DNA from: Thiocapsa sp.
GTDB taxonomy: Bacteria; Pseudomonadota; Gammaproteobacteria; Chromatiales; Chromatiaceae
DNA: 47,971 bases
NCBI RefSeq assembly: GCF_022340925.1
Contig: NZ_JAJDNA010000079.1
Span: 1-47,971, forward strand
Direction of reading: 5' to 3'
Shown here: positions 16,869-25,765 of the stretch, one piece after another
Position numbering within the stretch: position 1 is the stretch's first letter
How the letters are laid out: every line of letters starts with the position of its first letter
Notes under the pieces: generated by a model
What the model was told of the DNA's origin: nothing
The model's database searches: none
Seen by the model: only the letters and a program-made list of their open reading frames with translations
Translations under genes and position numbers: made by a program

Positions 16869-19649
16869 ATGAACACGACGAGGGACGAGGGCCGGCAGGC
16901 CCAGACAGTGCTGTCGATCCTCGAGGGCTTCGCACGCGAGTCGCGGATTCCTGAGCCGCCGGGGGGCATCGGGCCGGACACCCGCATGGAGGCTGACCTG
17001 GGACTCGATAGCCTGAGTCGCTCGGAGCTGATCTCCCGCATCGAGAGGGGGCTTGGGATCACCTTGTCGGACCAGGCATTGCTGGCGGCCACCGTCCGGG
17101 ACCTGCTCGAGTTGGTGCGCGCGGGGCGCGGCAGCAGTGGCCGGTTTGTGCAAGCCACCATCTCGCCTCAGCAGGCCGCCGAGGGCAATCCGGCCTCCGC
17201 CACGACGCTCCTGGATGCCCTCCAGTGGCACTTGGATCGCCATCAGGATCGCACGCATATCCTCCTTGAGGGCACGGAGGGGGAGCAGCAGCCCATCAGC
17301 TACCGAGGACTCGCCGACGGCGCCACGAGGGTCGCGGCCCGCCTTCAGCGCGCCGGTCTGCAGCCGGGCGGCACGGTGGCGCTGATGCTTCCGACGGGCT
17401 CCGGTTATTTCTGCAGCTTCTTCGGCGCCCTCATGGCGGGCGGGATTCCCGTGCCCATTTACCCGCCGACCCGCCCCCAGCAGATCGAAGAGCACCTTCG
17501 CCGTCACGCGGGGATCCTGGAGAACGCCGGTGCGGCGTTTCTGATCACGGTTCCGGAGGCGCGCGCCATCGGGCGACTCCTGCGGGTTCAGGTCCGCTCG
17601 CTGCGCGGGATCCTGACACTGGACGGGCTCGAGGAGGAGGTCCCGAGCCAGACACCCGCTCTTCCCAGGGCCGACGACATCGCCTTTCTGCAGTACACAT
17701 CCGGCAGCACGGGTGACCCGAAGGGCGTCATCCTCACCCACGCCGACCTCCTCGCCAACATCCGCGCCATGGGTGAGGTGGTGCAGGTCGCACCGGAGGA
17801 CGTCTTCGTGAGCTGGTTGCCGCTCTATCACGACATGGGCCTCATCGGCGCCTGGCTCGGGAGTCTCTACTACGGACTGCCCCTGATTTCGATCTCGCCC
17901 TTGGCCTTCCTGGCGCGTCCGATCCGGTGGCTCCAAGCGATCCACCGTCATCGAGGCACACTCTCCGCGGCGCCGAACTTCGGCTATGAGCTCTGCTTGA
18001 CCCGCATCGCCGACGCTCAGCTCGAGGGCCTGGACCTCAGTCATTGGCGATGGGCCTTGAATGGCGCAGAACCCGTGAGCCCCGAGACCTTGCGCCGTTT
18101 TGCCGTGCGCTTTGCCCCTTACGGTCTGCGGCCTGAAGCACTCGCCCCGGTCTACGGCCTGGCAGAAGCGGCGGTCGGACTCGCGTTTCCGCCGCCCAAC
18201 CGTGGGCCGCGGATCGACTGCATCGATCGCGAGCGGTTCGCACGCTCGGGGCATGCCCTCGCGGTGAGCTGCGACGACCCGCAGGCCATGGAGGTCGTCG
18301 CCTGCGGGCGTCCACTGCCCGGTTATCGGGTGCGGATCGTCGATGAGGCCGGGCGGGAGCGGCCGGAGCGCCATGAGGGGCTGCTCGAGTTCCAAGGTCC
18401 ATCCGCGACGCAGGGTTACTATCGCAACCCGAAAGCCACACAGGCACTGATCCGAGACGGTTGGCTCTCGACCGGTGACCGCGCCTACTTGGCCGCGGGG
18501 GATGTCCATCTGACCGGGCGGGTCAAGGACGTGATCATCCGGGGCGGGCGCAATATCTACCCCTATGAGGTCGAGCAGGCACTCGGCGAGGTCGATGGGG
18601 TGCGTAAGGGCTGTGTCGTCGCCTTTGCCGCCACGGACCCGGTCCTTGGAAGCGAGCGGCTCGTCATTCTGGCGGAGAGCAAGGAGCGTGACCCGGCACG
18701 TCGCACCGCGCTGGCCCATCAGTTACGGCGGCGCGCCACCGACGTCCTCGGCCTGCCTCCGGACGAGCTCATGTTGGTGCCCCCGCGCGCGGTGCTCAAG
18801 ACCTCGAGCGGCAAGCTCAGACGCGCCGCCACCCGCGACCGCTATCTCGCCGGCCGGCTGTCGGAGCAGCCGCGGCGTCCGCTCTGGCAGTTGCTTCGGG
18901 TCGCGGGGTCGGGAGTGCGTTCACGCCTGGGGCGTCTGCCTGAAGTCCTCTACGCCGGCTATGCTTGGGTGCTCTTCTGGCTGATCGCACCCTGGTTTTG
19001 GATTGGGGTGATGATCAGCCCACGTGCGGTCTGGCGTTGGCCTATGGTCCGCGCGGGGATTCGCCTGCTGCGGCGGCTGGCCTTCGTGGGACTCAGCGTC
19101 GAGGGTCGAGAGCATCTTCCGGCTGCGGGAGTCCCGTTCGTCCTGGTCGCGAATCATGAGAGCTACCTGGATGCGCTCGCCCTGGTCGAGGCCGTGGAGC
19201 GACCGATCGGCTTCGTCGCCAAACGCGAGTTGGTCGCCAATCCGTTCGTGGCCGCATTCCTGCGCAACATGGATGCCCATTTCGTGGATCGCTTCGATCC
19301 CCAGGCCGGCAGTGACGAGTCCACACGTCTGACCGAGGTGCTCGCTGGCGGGGCAACCCTGGGCTTCTTTCCGGAGGGGACCTTCCGCGAGCAGCCCGGG
19401 CTGCTGCCGTTCCGGATGGGCGCCTTTGCCGCTGCCGCTGCGGCCGGTGCTCCGATCGTGCCGGCCGCCCTGCGCGGGACCCGCGAACTGATGCGGGGAG
19501 ACAGCTTCTCGCCGCGTCCAGGCCGCGCCGAGGTGATCATCGGGCCCCCCATTCAGCCCGTCGGCAGCGACTGGGAGGCCGCGATCCGTTTGCGCGATCA
19601 GGCCCGTGCCTTCATCGCGGATCAGTTGGACGAGCCATCGGCGACCTGA
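16869..19649 (+). CDS. Tridomain ACP / acyl-AMP ligase / PlsC acyltransferase
   Basis: A single 926-aa polypeptide that could activate, carry and transfer a fatty acyl chain. Residues ~10-85 are an acyl carrier domain with phosphopantetheine serine S48 in DLGLDSLSRSE. Residues ~105-660 are an AMP-forming acyl ligase (P-loop-like YTSGSTGDPKG; STGDRAY; C-terminal SSGKLRR lysine). Two hydrophobic stretches near 700-745 precede a PlsC/LPLAT domain with H763 of the HX4D motif in NHESYLD and FFPEGTFRE. This resembles the Aas acyltransferase/ligase layout with an added N-terminal ACP. Probably membrane-associated. The lipid product is unknown. The next gene is convergent, only 3 nt from its stop. 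Confidence 0.93.
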   Translation: MNTTRDEGRQAQTVLSILEGFARESRIPEPPGGIGPDTRMEADLGLDSLSRSELISRIERGLGITLSDQALLAATVRDLLELVRAGRGSSGRFVQATISPQQAAEGNPASATTLLDALQWHLDRHQDRTHILLEGTEGEQQPISYRGLADGATRVAARLQRAGLQPGGTVALMLPTGSGYFCSFFGALMAGGIPVPIYPPTRPQQIEEHLRRHAGILENAGAAFLITVPEARAIGRLLRVQVRSLRGILTLDGLEEEVPSQTPALPRADDIAFLQYTSGSTGDPKGVILTHADLLANIRAMGEVVQVAPEDVFVSWLPLYHDMGLIGAWLGSLYYGLPLISISPLAFLARPIRWLQAIHRHRGTLSAAPNFGYELCLTRIADAQLEGLDLSHWRWALNGAEPVSPETLRRFAVRFAPYGLRPEALAPVYGLAEAAVGLAFPPPNRGPRIDCIDRERFARSGHALAVSCDDPQAMEVVACGRPLPGYRVRIVDEAGRERPERHEGLLEFQGPSATQGYYRNPKATQALIRDGWLSTGDRAYLAAGDVHLTGRVKDVIIRGGRNIYPYEVEQALGEVDGVRKGCVVAFAATDPVLGSERLVILAESKERDPARRTALAHQLRRRATDVLGLPPDELMLVPPRAVLKTSSGKLRRAATRDRYLAGRLSEQPRRPLWQLLRVAGSGVRSRLGRLPEVLYAGYAWVLFWLIAPWFWIGVMISPRAVWRWPMVRAGIRLLRRLAFVGLSVEGREHLPAAGVPFVLVANHESYLDALALVEAVERPIGFVAKRELVANPFVAAFLRNMDAHFVDRFDPQAGSDESTRLTEVLAGGATLGFFPEGTFREQPGLLPFRMGAFAAAAAAGAPIVPAALRGTRELMRGDSFSPRPGRAEVIIGPPIQPVGSDWEAAIRLRDQARAFIADQLDEPSAT

Positions 19650-19652
19650 TTC

Positions 19653-20456
19653 TCAACGGCCGATCACCACCGGGCACCCGAGTCTCTCGAGACTGGTCCA
19701 GAGCGGGGTTTGGGTGAGGATGGGGTTGGTGTCGTCGAGGATGAGCATGTCGATGCCGAAGTCCTTGACCAGCGCCGCGAGACGCGCCGCGTCCGCGCCG
19801 CCGAGGGTGACGATCCGCGCCTGATCGCGCATCGGGCCGAGCTGCTCGAGCGCCTTGGTGCGCAGCATCGCCGTCTCGGAGGGCGCCTCCGGCTGAAGGA
19901 CGACGACGAGGCTCACGGGGTGTCGAATCCCCACCTCCCCCGCGATCGAGAGGGCGCGCGCCGCCGCCGCGCTCCGGTTGAAGAGGACGCCCACGACGAG
20001 GACATCGGTGCGCGATTTCGCCGCCGGCGACCGAGAGCGTCGCAAGGGGGCGAAGCGCCCGATGCGGCCGAGGGCGAAGAGCTCGGCACCGCGGGCCGCC
20101 CCGAGGATCTCGGCCTCGAGATCGCCGCGCCAGACCCGAAACGACCAGGCGAGCCCCAACTCGGCGGCGGAGTGCTCCAGATGCTCGCGCACGCGCCTGG
20201 CGGCCGCCCGCAGCTCGCGCTGGAGCCGTTCGGCATCCAATGCGCTCTCGCAGAGTGTCGCCGTGCGGAACTCGCGCAAAAAGGGCAGCCCGGCCGTGCG
20301 AAGCAGATCGGTGTCCTCCACGAACACGCCCTCGAGCTCGGCATCGAGAGCAACCGCGATCCCGGCGGCCAGCTCCAGACCCCCCAGGCTGTGCGGGGAG
20401 GCGTCCAGGGCGACGGCGATGCGGCGGACACGCCTTCCGCTGCCTTCGGTGCTCAT
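19653..20456 (-). CDS. Universal stress protein (UspA-like, tandem domains)
   Basis: A 267-aa protein beginning with the UspA beta1-alpha1 pattern RRIAVALDASPHSLGGLELA, with a second, more divergent alpha/beta half (~150-267) ending MLILDDTNPILTQTPLWTSL and CPVVIGR. The ATP-binding G-2x-G-9x-G(S/T) signature is not clear, so nucleotide binding is uncertain. Its ATG overlaps the stop of the upstream Lon-like protease gene by 4 nt, so the two are translationally coupled. It is the last gene of a four-gene reverse-strand run that starts with the MEMO1-like gene. Confidence 0.8.
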   Translation of the reverse strand: MSTEGSGRRVRRIAVALDASPHSLGGLELAAGIAVALDAELEGVFVEDTDLLRTAGLPFLREFRTATLCESALDAERLQRELRAAARRVREHLEHSAAELGLAWSFRVWRGDLEAEILGAARGAELFALGRIGRFAPLRRSRSPAAKSRTDVLVVGVLFNRSAAAARALSIAGEVGIRHPVSLVVVLQPEAPSETAMLRTKALEQLGPMRDQARIVTLGGADAARLAALVKDFGIDMLILDDTNPILTQTPLWTSLERLGCPVVIGR

Positions 20457-22888
20457 TCGCCGGCTCCCTCGTTCGACTCGCCCTTGCCCTCGCGCGACTG
20501 CAGCTCGGTCAGCCGCTTGGAGAAACCGATCAGACGGTCATCGACACGCTGGTTGACGCTGCGATCCGGGAAGCAGCCATCCGAGCCGCGCGCGCCGGCC
20601 TGTGTCCCGGTCAGGATCTCGATCCCCTCGTCCACGGTCTCGATCGGGTAGATCCCAAAGCGGCCTTGCTCGACCGCCTCGCGGATATCGGCACGCAGCA
20701 TCAGATGCTTGACGTTCGAGGCGGGAATCAGGACCCCTTGTCCGTCCAGCGGTCCGCGTGCCGCACAGGTGTCGTAGAAGCCCTCGATCTTCTCGTTGAC
20801 CCCGCCGATCGCCTGGATCTCGCCAAGCTGATTCACCGAGCCGGTGACCGCGAGTGACTGGCGGATCGGCCGATCTGCGAGCGCGGAGAGCAGGGCGAAG
20901 AGCTCTGCCGCCGAGGCGCTGTCGCCCTCGATACCGCCATAGGACTGCTCGAAGACCAGACTCGCCGAGAGAGACAGTGGGTAGTCGAGCGCGTAGCGCC
21001 CGGCGATGAACCCCTGGAGGATCAGGACGCCCTTGGAATGCAGGGGGCCTCCCAGCTTGACCTCGCGCTCGATGTCGATCACCTCGCCCTCGCCGAGACG
21101 CACCCGCGCGGTGATCCGCGTGGGATGTCCGAATGAAAACCCACCCAGCGTCATGACGGCGAGCCCATTGACCTGACCGACACGCTCCCCGGCGGTCTCG
21201 ATCAGGATCGTCCCGCGCGTCGTCTCCTCGCGCAGGCGCCGGCTGATCCGATCGGCACGTTCGATCTGGGCGTCGACGGCGCGCTGGACATCCGCGGCGG
21301 TGATCGTCTCTCGGCCGGCCGTCCCGGCCCAGTAGTCCGCCTCGCGCACCAGGTCCCCGATGGAGCGCATGTGGCTGGTGAGGCGCTCGTTGTCGTCAGC
21401 CAGGCGGGCGCTCTGCTCGATCACACGGGCGACGGCCGCGCGATCGAAGTGACGCAGCCCAGCGCGCCGCACCTCGGAGGCCACGAAACGGGCATAGACC
21501 AGGTCGTTCTCGGGCCCCCGCTCGACCTCCTCGTCGAAATCAACCGCGACCTTGAAGAGCTCGCTGAACTCGGGGTCCAGCTGATACAGCAGGTAGTAGA
21601 TGTGGCGCTCGCCGAGCATGACGACCTTGACATCCAGCGGGATGGGCTCGGGCTCCAGGGACAGGGTGCTGATCAGGCTGGTGATCTGGGCGAGCGACTC
21701 GATGCGGATCTCGCGCGCCTGCAGGAGACGTTTCAATGTCTCCCACGCGAAGGGTTGGAGCAGCAGCTTGAGGGCGTCGACGATGAGATAACCGCCGTTT
21801 GCCTGATGCAGGGCGCCGGCCCGGATCATGGTGAAGTCCGTCTCCAACGCTCCGAGGTGCGCGCGGTGCTCGATTCGCCCAACCAGCTGATGATGGGCGG
21901 GCAGGTCGGCGTAGACCACCGGGGCGCCGCCGTTCTTGTCGTGCCCCAGCAGCACGTTGATCCGATAGCGGTGGTTCCAAGGTTGTCCGTCGCCGCTGGG
22001 TGGCATCCACATGCCGAGCAGCGGTGGGCGCTTGTCCTGTTCAGGCAGAAACTGGCGAAAGTTGTCGACCACGTCCCGCTCAACCTGTCGCAGGTAGTCG
22101 ACCACCGCCGGGAGCTCACCGTATTTCTCGCACAGTGCTTCCACCAGGCTCTGGATCGCGGCGGCCGCCATCTCCCGATTCAACTCCTCGATCTGCTCAT
22201 CCGAATGCTTCTTCCAGAGCGGCATCTGGTGCAAGGCCTTGCGCATCTCGGTTTGCAGACTGTTGATGTCCTCCTCGATCCGTGCCCGTTCCTTTTCGGG
22301 CAGGGCCTGAAACTCATTTGGGCCGAGCGGCTTGCCGTTGCGCACCGGCGCGAGGGTGAACCCGGTCGGCGTCTGGAGCAGGATGACGTCCTTCTCCTTG
22401 GCCAACTCCCGAATCTCGCCCATGGTGCGTTCCTGGCGCTCCTCCAGCTCTTCCTCGACGGCCTGGGTTCGGGTGCGATATTCGTCGCTCTCGAACACAC
22501 CCCGGATCGCGCGATGCAGGTCCTCGACCAGCTGCCCCATATCGCGCTTGAGCTCCGCGCCCTTGCCGGGAGGCAGACGCATGGCGCGCGGGCGATGGGC
22601 GTCTTCGAAGTTGAAGACGTAGCACCAGTCGGGCGGGACCGCCTCGCCTTTGGCGCGCTTCTCGAGCGCGTTTCGGATCAAGGCGTACTTGCCGGTCCCT
22701 GAAGGTCCCAGAGCGAACAGGTTGTAGCCCGCATGCCGGATGCCGATACCAAAACGAACGGCATGCATGGCGCGGTCCTGCGTAATCAGGGCGTCACCCG
22801 CTTCCAACTCGGCCGTGGTTTCGAAGGCGAACTGCGCCGGATCGCAGCGTCGGAAGAGATCGTCCGGTTTGAGGGGTGCAACGGCCAT
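20453..22888 (-). CDS. Lon-family AAA+ ATP-dependent protease (LonB/LonC-like)
   Basis: An 811-aa protein with an AAA+ ATPase fused to a C-terminal Lon protease domain but lacking the N-terminal LAN domain of LonA. The start is the ATG at 22888 (MAVAPLKPDDLFRRCDP), which fits the family; the open frame continues upstream into the AMMECR1-like gene. Walker A is ALGPSGTGKYALI (~residue 60). A long coiled insert (~140-270, Glu/Lys-rich) follows. The proteolytic dyad is in EGDSASAAELFALLS (Ser) and GGVNEKIEGFYD (Lys), ~100 residues from the end. The family is poorly characterised; a quality-control role is inferred. It lies 38 nt downstream of the AMMECR1-like gene and overlaps the USP gene by 4 nt. 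Confidence 0.92.
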   Translation of the reverse strand: MAVAPLKPDDLFRRCDPAQFAFETTAELEAGDALITQDRAMHAVRFGIGIRHAGYNLFALGPSGTGKYALIRNALEKRAKGEAVPPDWCYVFNFEDAHRPRAMRLPPGKGAELKRDMGQLVEDLHRAIRGVFESDEYRTRTQAVEEELEERQERTMGEIRELAKEKDVILLQTPTGFTLAPVRNGKPLGPNEFQALPEKERARIEEDINSLQTEMRKALHQMPLWKKHSDEQIEELNREMAAAAIQSLVEALCEKYGELPAVVDYLRQVERDVVDNFRQFLPEQDKRPPLLGMWMPPSGDGQPWNHRYRINVLLGHDKNGGAPVVYADLPAHHQLVGRIEHRAHLGALETDFTMIRAGALHQANGGYLIVDALKLLLQPFAWETLKRLLQAREIRIESLAQITSLISTLSLEPEPIPLDVKVVMLGERHIYYLLYQLDPEFSELFKVAVDFDEEVERGPENDLVYARFVASEVRRAGLRHFDRAAVARVIEQSARLADDNERLTSHMRSIGDLVREADYWAGTAGRETITAADVQRAVDAQIERADRISRRLREETTRGTILIETAGERVGQVNGLAVMTLGGFSFGHPTRITARVRLGEGEVIDIEREVKLGGPLHSKGVLILQGFIAGRYALDYPLSLSASLVFEQSYGGIEGDSASAAELFALLSALADRPIRQSLAVTGSVNQLGEIQAIGGVNEKIEGFYDTCAARGPLDGQGVLIPASNVKHLMLRADIREAVEQGRFGIYPIETVDEGIEILTGTQAGARGSDGCFPDRSVNQRVDDRLIGFSKRLTELQSREGKGESNEGAGE

Positions 22889-22926
22889 GATTGAGGTCAG
22901 AGCGGACAGGACGGGGTGATTGAAGG

Positions 22927-23559
22927 CTAGCCGGTTTCTGCCGGTCTGTCTTGGAAGGCCTCTTGGATGGAGGCGCCGAACGATTCGGTGGTGTAGCGGG
23001 AGACCCGCAGGCTGTCCGACCAGTGGCCGGCCGGCAGGCCGGACTTGAGCCTCAAGTGCTCGAAGAATTGCGCCTGACTCGGCAGCTGCTCCCAAACCGA
23101 CGGCAGAAAGGTCCCGCGCCGCCCGCGGTCCTCCAAGATCAGGCCGTCGACCCCCGGTCGGATCTGCTCGAGCAGATCGGCCTCGGAGTTGAAGCGCATC
23201 GCTGCCGGCGGACTCAGGATCGAGAGATGGATCTCCAGCCGCGGAAGCTCCTCGCGGGTCAACGGCGTGAAACGGGGGTCCTCGAAGGCCGCCGCGAACG
23301 CGTTGCGGGCGACATCGACGACCAGTGGGCGGATGGCCTCCAAGACGCCGATGCAGCCGCGGAGGGCGTGATCGATCTCCAGCGTGACGAAGGTCGCGCG
23401 CAACGCTCGCAGGGCCGGTGGATACTCGCCCGGGTCTGGTGCCAGGGGCGCGCCCTGATCCAATCCATGCTCGATCGACCGCGCCGCCACACCCAGGAGG
23501 ATCCGCCGCTCCTCCGCGCTGTAGGTCCCCTGCGCCTCAGTTGAAGGCATAGGCTCCAT
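22927..23559 (-). CDS. amrA: AmmeMemoRadiSam system protein A (AMMECR1-like)
   Basis: Bacterial AMMECR1-domain protein, 210 aa. The strictly conserved LRGCIGVLE motif is at ~68-76, followed by AFEDPRFTPLTREELPRLEIHLSILSP-type family sequence and GTFLPSVWEQLP. The biochemical function of AMMECR1 is unknown; the conserved Arg-Gly-Cys motif suggests a catalytic or redox role. Its ATG (23559) overlaps the 3' end of the MEMO1-like gene by 23 nt; an in-frame ATG at 23550 is an alternative. With the MEMO1-like and radical SAM genes it completes the three-component signature of the AmmeMemoRadiSam system. Confidence 0.93.
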   Translation of the reverse strand: MEPMPSTEAQGTYSAEERRILLGVAARSIEHGLDQGAPLAPDPGEYPPALRALRATFVTLEIDHALRGCIGVLEAIRPLVVDVARNAFAAAFEDPRFTPLTREELPRLEIHLSILSPPAAMRFNSEADLLEQIRPGVDGLILEDRGRRGTFLPSVWEQLPSQAQFFEHLRLKSGLPAGHWSDSLRVSRYTTESFGASIQEAFQDRPAETG

Positions 23560-24322
23560 ATCCCACCACCTGGTCGCGCGGGCCCGCAGTGTCGCCGGAG
23601 TTGCGCAGGTCCAAGGTCCGCGCCCGCAAGCCGCGGCGCTTCGCCAGCTCGAGGAGGCCGTTCACGGGGTTGCGTCCGCAGGCCTGCTCGTAACCGATAT
23701 CCTCCGGGCGGAGTGCCTCGATGGCCGCCGAGGTGGTGGCGTCGAGCCGCTTCGCGGTCCGGTAGTCATAGTAGTGACTGAGGTCTGAGCTGATCACGAT
23801 CAGGGTCTCGGGTCCGCCCCAGAGTAGCTCGAGCACCTCCGCCACCTCTGCGGGTGAGGCGTCCCCCACGACGAAGGGCGCCAGCTGGAACCGGTCCAGC
23901 ACCTCCTGCAGGAAGGGCAGCTGGACCTCCAGGCTATGCTCCAGCAGATGCGCCTCGTCCATCAGCTTCACCTGCGGCAGGGTCAGCGCCAGGTCGATCG
24001 CCGCGCGGTCCAGAGCGACCGAGCCGAGTGGGGTGTCGAAACGTTCGGCGCTGCTCGCCGCGAGCCCGCGCAAGGGTACGCGATGCGCCGGCCCCAACAG
24101 GACGACGCGCGAAATGGTCGCGTGAGACGGGGCCAGCGTGGCATAAGCGCTGGCGGCAATGGGTCCGGAATAGACATAGCCGGCATGGGGCGCGATCAGG
24201 GCTTTCGGGGGCGCGTCCTCTGCGCTCACCTCGGCCAGATACCCGTCCACCATGCGTTTGAGCTCGCGCGGATCGCCGGGGTAGAAGCTCCCGGCCACCG
24301 CGGGTCGTCGAGACACTAACAT
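23537..24322 (-). CDS. amrB: AmmeMemoRadiSam system protein B (MEMO1-like)
   Basis: MEMO1-family protein of 261 aa, related to class III extradiol dioxygenases. It shows RRPAVAGSFYPGDPRELKRM at the N-terminus, IAPHAGYVYSGPIAASAY, LLGPAHRVPL, LEHSLEVQLPFLQEV and ISSDLSHYYDY; the conserved histidines of these motifs form the presumed metal site (MEMO1 homologues bind iron or copper). A strong Shine-Dalgarno (AAGGAGGA on the reverse strand, 24330-24337) 7 nt before the ATG fixes the start. It leads the reverse-strand operon MEMO1-AMMECR1-Lon-like-USP and is divergent from the radical SAM gene. Confidence 0.94.
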   Translation of the reverse strand: MLVSRRPAVAGSFYPGDPRELKRMVDGYLAEVSAEDAPPKALIAPHAGYVYSGPIAASAYATLAPSHATISRVVLLGPAHRVPLRGLAASSAERFDTPLGSVALDRAAIDLALTLPQVKLMDEAHLLEHSLEVQLPFLQEVLDRFQLAPFVVGDASPAEVAEVLELLWGGPETLIVISSDLSHYYDYRTAKRLDATTSAAIEALRPEDIGYEQACGRNPVNGLLELAKRRGLRARTLDLRNSGDTAGPRDQVVGYGAYAFN

Positions 24323-24538
24323 GGGTGGTTCCTCCTTCAGCTTGTGCCAGCGAGCTCAGCACCGGCGCCCGCCGGTCGTCAGTCTTCACAAAAAGTATAG
24401 ATCCCTCAGGGGGCTCATTCGTTCGAGTTGCAATCGACGCAAGCTCATCCACACTGAAGGTGAGACGGGCTCGACGCGCGTTTCGCCGAAGCATCCGATG
24501 ATGAGCATGGCTCGGGAATGCCCGGGCGGGGGGTGGCG
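24323..24538. promoter_or_regulatory. Divergent promoter region of the AmmeMemoRadiSam locus
   Basis: The 216 bp between the MEMO1-like start (24322) and the radical SAM start (24539) must hold promoters for both arms. AT-richer sequence around 24385-24400 (CACAAAAAGTATAGATC) is the best -10 candidate for either direction. No operator or riboswitch was recognised. Confidence 0.4.
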
Positions 24539-25636
24539 ATGAATGGCAAGCAGACCAACAGCGTCGTGCCGACGCGCTATTGGCATCGCTTGGACGATGG
24601 CCGGGTCCAGTGTGACCTCTGCCCGCGCTTCTGCCGGATCAAAGAGGGGCAGCGCGGCATGTGCTTCATTCGCGCTTGTGAGGGCGGCGAGATCGTCCTG
24701 ACGACCTATGGCCGCTCGTCCGGATTCTGTATCGATCCCATCGAGAAGAAACCGCTCAACCACTTCCTGCCGGGCACACCCGTCCTCTCGTTCGGGACGG
24801 CCGGCTGCAACCTGGCCTGCAAGTTCTGCCAGAATTGGGACATGAGCAAGTCGCGTGAGATGGACACGCTCGCCGACGCCGCATCCCCCGATACCATCGC
24901 GCGGGCCGCCGAATCCTGGGGTTGTCGCAGCGTGGCCTACACCTATAACGATCCGGTCATCTTCCATGAGTACGCGATCGATGTGGCCAAGATCTGCCGT
25001 GATCACGGCATCAAGTCCGTCGCCGTGACCGCCGGCTATATCTGCCCCGAGCCGCGTGTCGAGTTTTTTCACTGGATGGATGCGGCCAATGTCGACCTCA
25101 AGGCCTTCACGGAGGACTTCTACCACAAGCTCTGCGGCGGTCATCTGCAGCCTGTTCTGGAGACCCTTGAGTACCTGGTCCACGAGACCCGAGTGTGGGT
25201 GGAGCTCACGACCCTCCTGATCCCGGGAGAGAACGACTCCGACGCGGAGCTGGAAGCCATGACCGAATGGGTTGTCGAGCACCTGGGGCCGGAGGTCCCG
25301 ATGCATTTCACCGCCTTCCACCCGGACTACAAGATGCTCGATCATCCGCCGACCCCGGCCTCTACCTTGACGCGCGCGCGTGCCATCGCGTCGAGGAGCG
25401 GCGTTCGCTATGCGTATACCGGCAACGTCCATGACGAGGCCGGCGAAAGCACTTACTGCCACGGCTGCGGACAGAAGCTGATCGGGAGGAATTGGTATCG
25501 GCTTTACGATTGGAACCTGACGGCGGATGGCCGCTGCAATCGCTGCGGGACGGTCTGTGCCGGCGTCTTCGAGGAGAGGCCGGGCGACTGGGGTGATCGG
25601 CGCCAGCCGGTGCGTCTGCGCGACTTCGCCGCCTGA
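24539..25636 (+). CDS. amrS: AmmeMemoRadiSam system radical SAM enzyme
   Basis: Radical SAM enzyme of 365 aa from the ATG at 24539, which has a GGGGGTGG ribosome-binding stretch before it; the in-frame ATG at 24518 is less likely. The [4Fe-4S] cluster motif is C90-x3-C94-x2-C97 in AGCNLACKFCQNW. An N-terminal cysteine group (CDLCPRFC, C25/C28/C32) and a C-terminal zinc-ribbon-like set (CHGCG ... CNRCGTVC) suggest extra metal sites. It resembles the PflA-activase branch (family name AmrS; substrate unknown). It is divergent from the MEMO1/AMMECR1 operon and followed 129 nt later by the RelA/SpoT-like and flavoprotein genes. Confidence 0.94.
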   Translation: MNGKQTNSVVPTRYWHRLDDGRVQCDLCPRFCRIKEGQRGMCFIRACEGGEIVLTTYGRSSGFCIDPIEKKPLNHFLPGTPVLSFGTAGCNLACKFCQNWDMSKSREMDTLADAASPDTIARAAESWGCRSVAYTYNDPVIFHEYAIDVAKICRDHGIKSVAVTAGYICPEPRVEFFHWMDAANVDLKAFTEDFYHKLCGGHLQPVLETLEYLVHETRVWVELTTLLIPGENDSDAELEAMTEWVVEHLGPEVPMHFTAFHPDYKMLDHPPTPASTLTRARAIASRSGVRYAYTGNVHDEAGESTYCHGCGQKLIGRNWYRLYDWNLTADGRCNRCGTVCAGVFEERPGDWGDRRQPVRLRDFAA

Positions 25637-25765
25637 GTCGCGGTACACCCGCAAGGAAAGCCCGGAGCGTGCAGGCGCCCCGTGAGGGTGCCCTCGGCGG
25701 GCTTCCGACACGAGTACAGGGGATCGCGACATTCGCCAGGCATTCCCAGCTGAGCCGGCACCCCG

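Noticed and set aside
16863..18719. 618-codon open frame on the reverse strand, antisense to the ACP/ligase/PlsC gene
   Set aside because: High-GC shadow: the forward strand carries well-conserved motifs throughout, and the reverse translation shows no family motif.
21371..22702. 443-codon forward open frame over the Lon-like protease gene
   Set aside because: Antisense shadow of a conserved AAA/Lon gene; Leu/Gln/Val-rich translation without domains.
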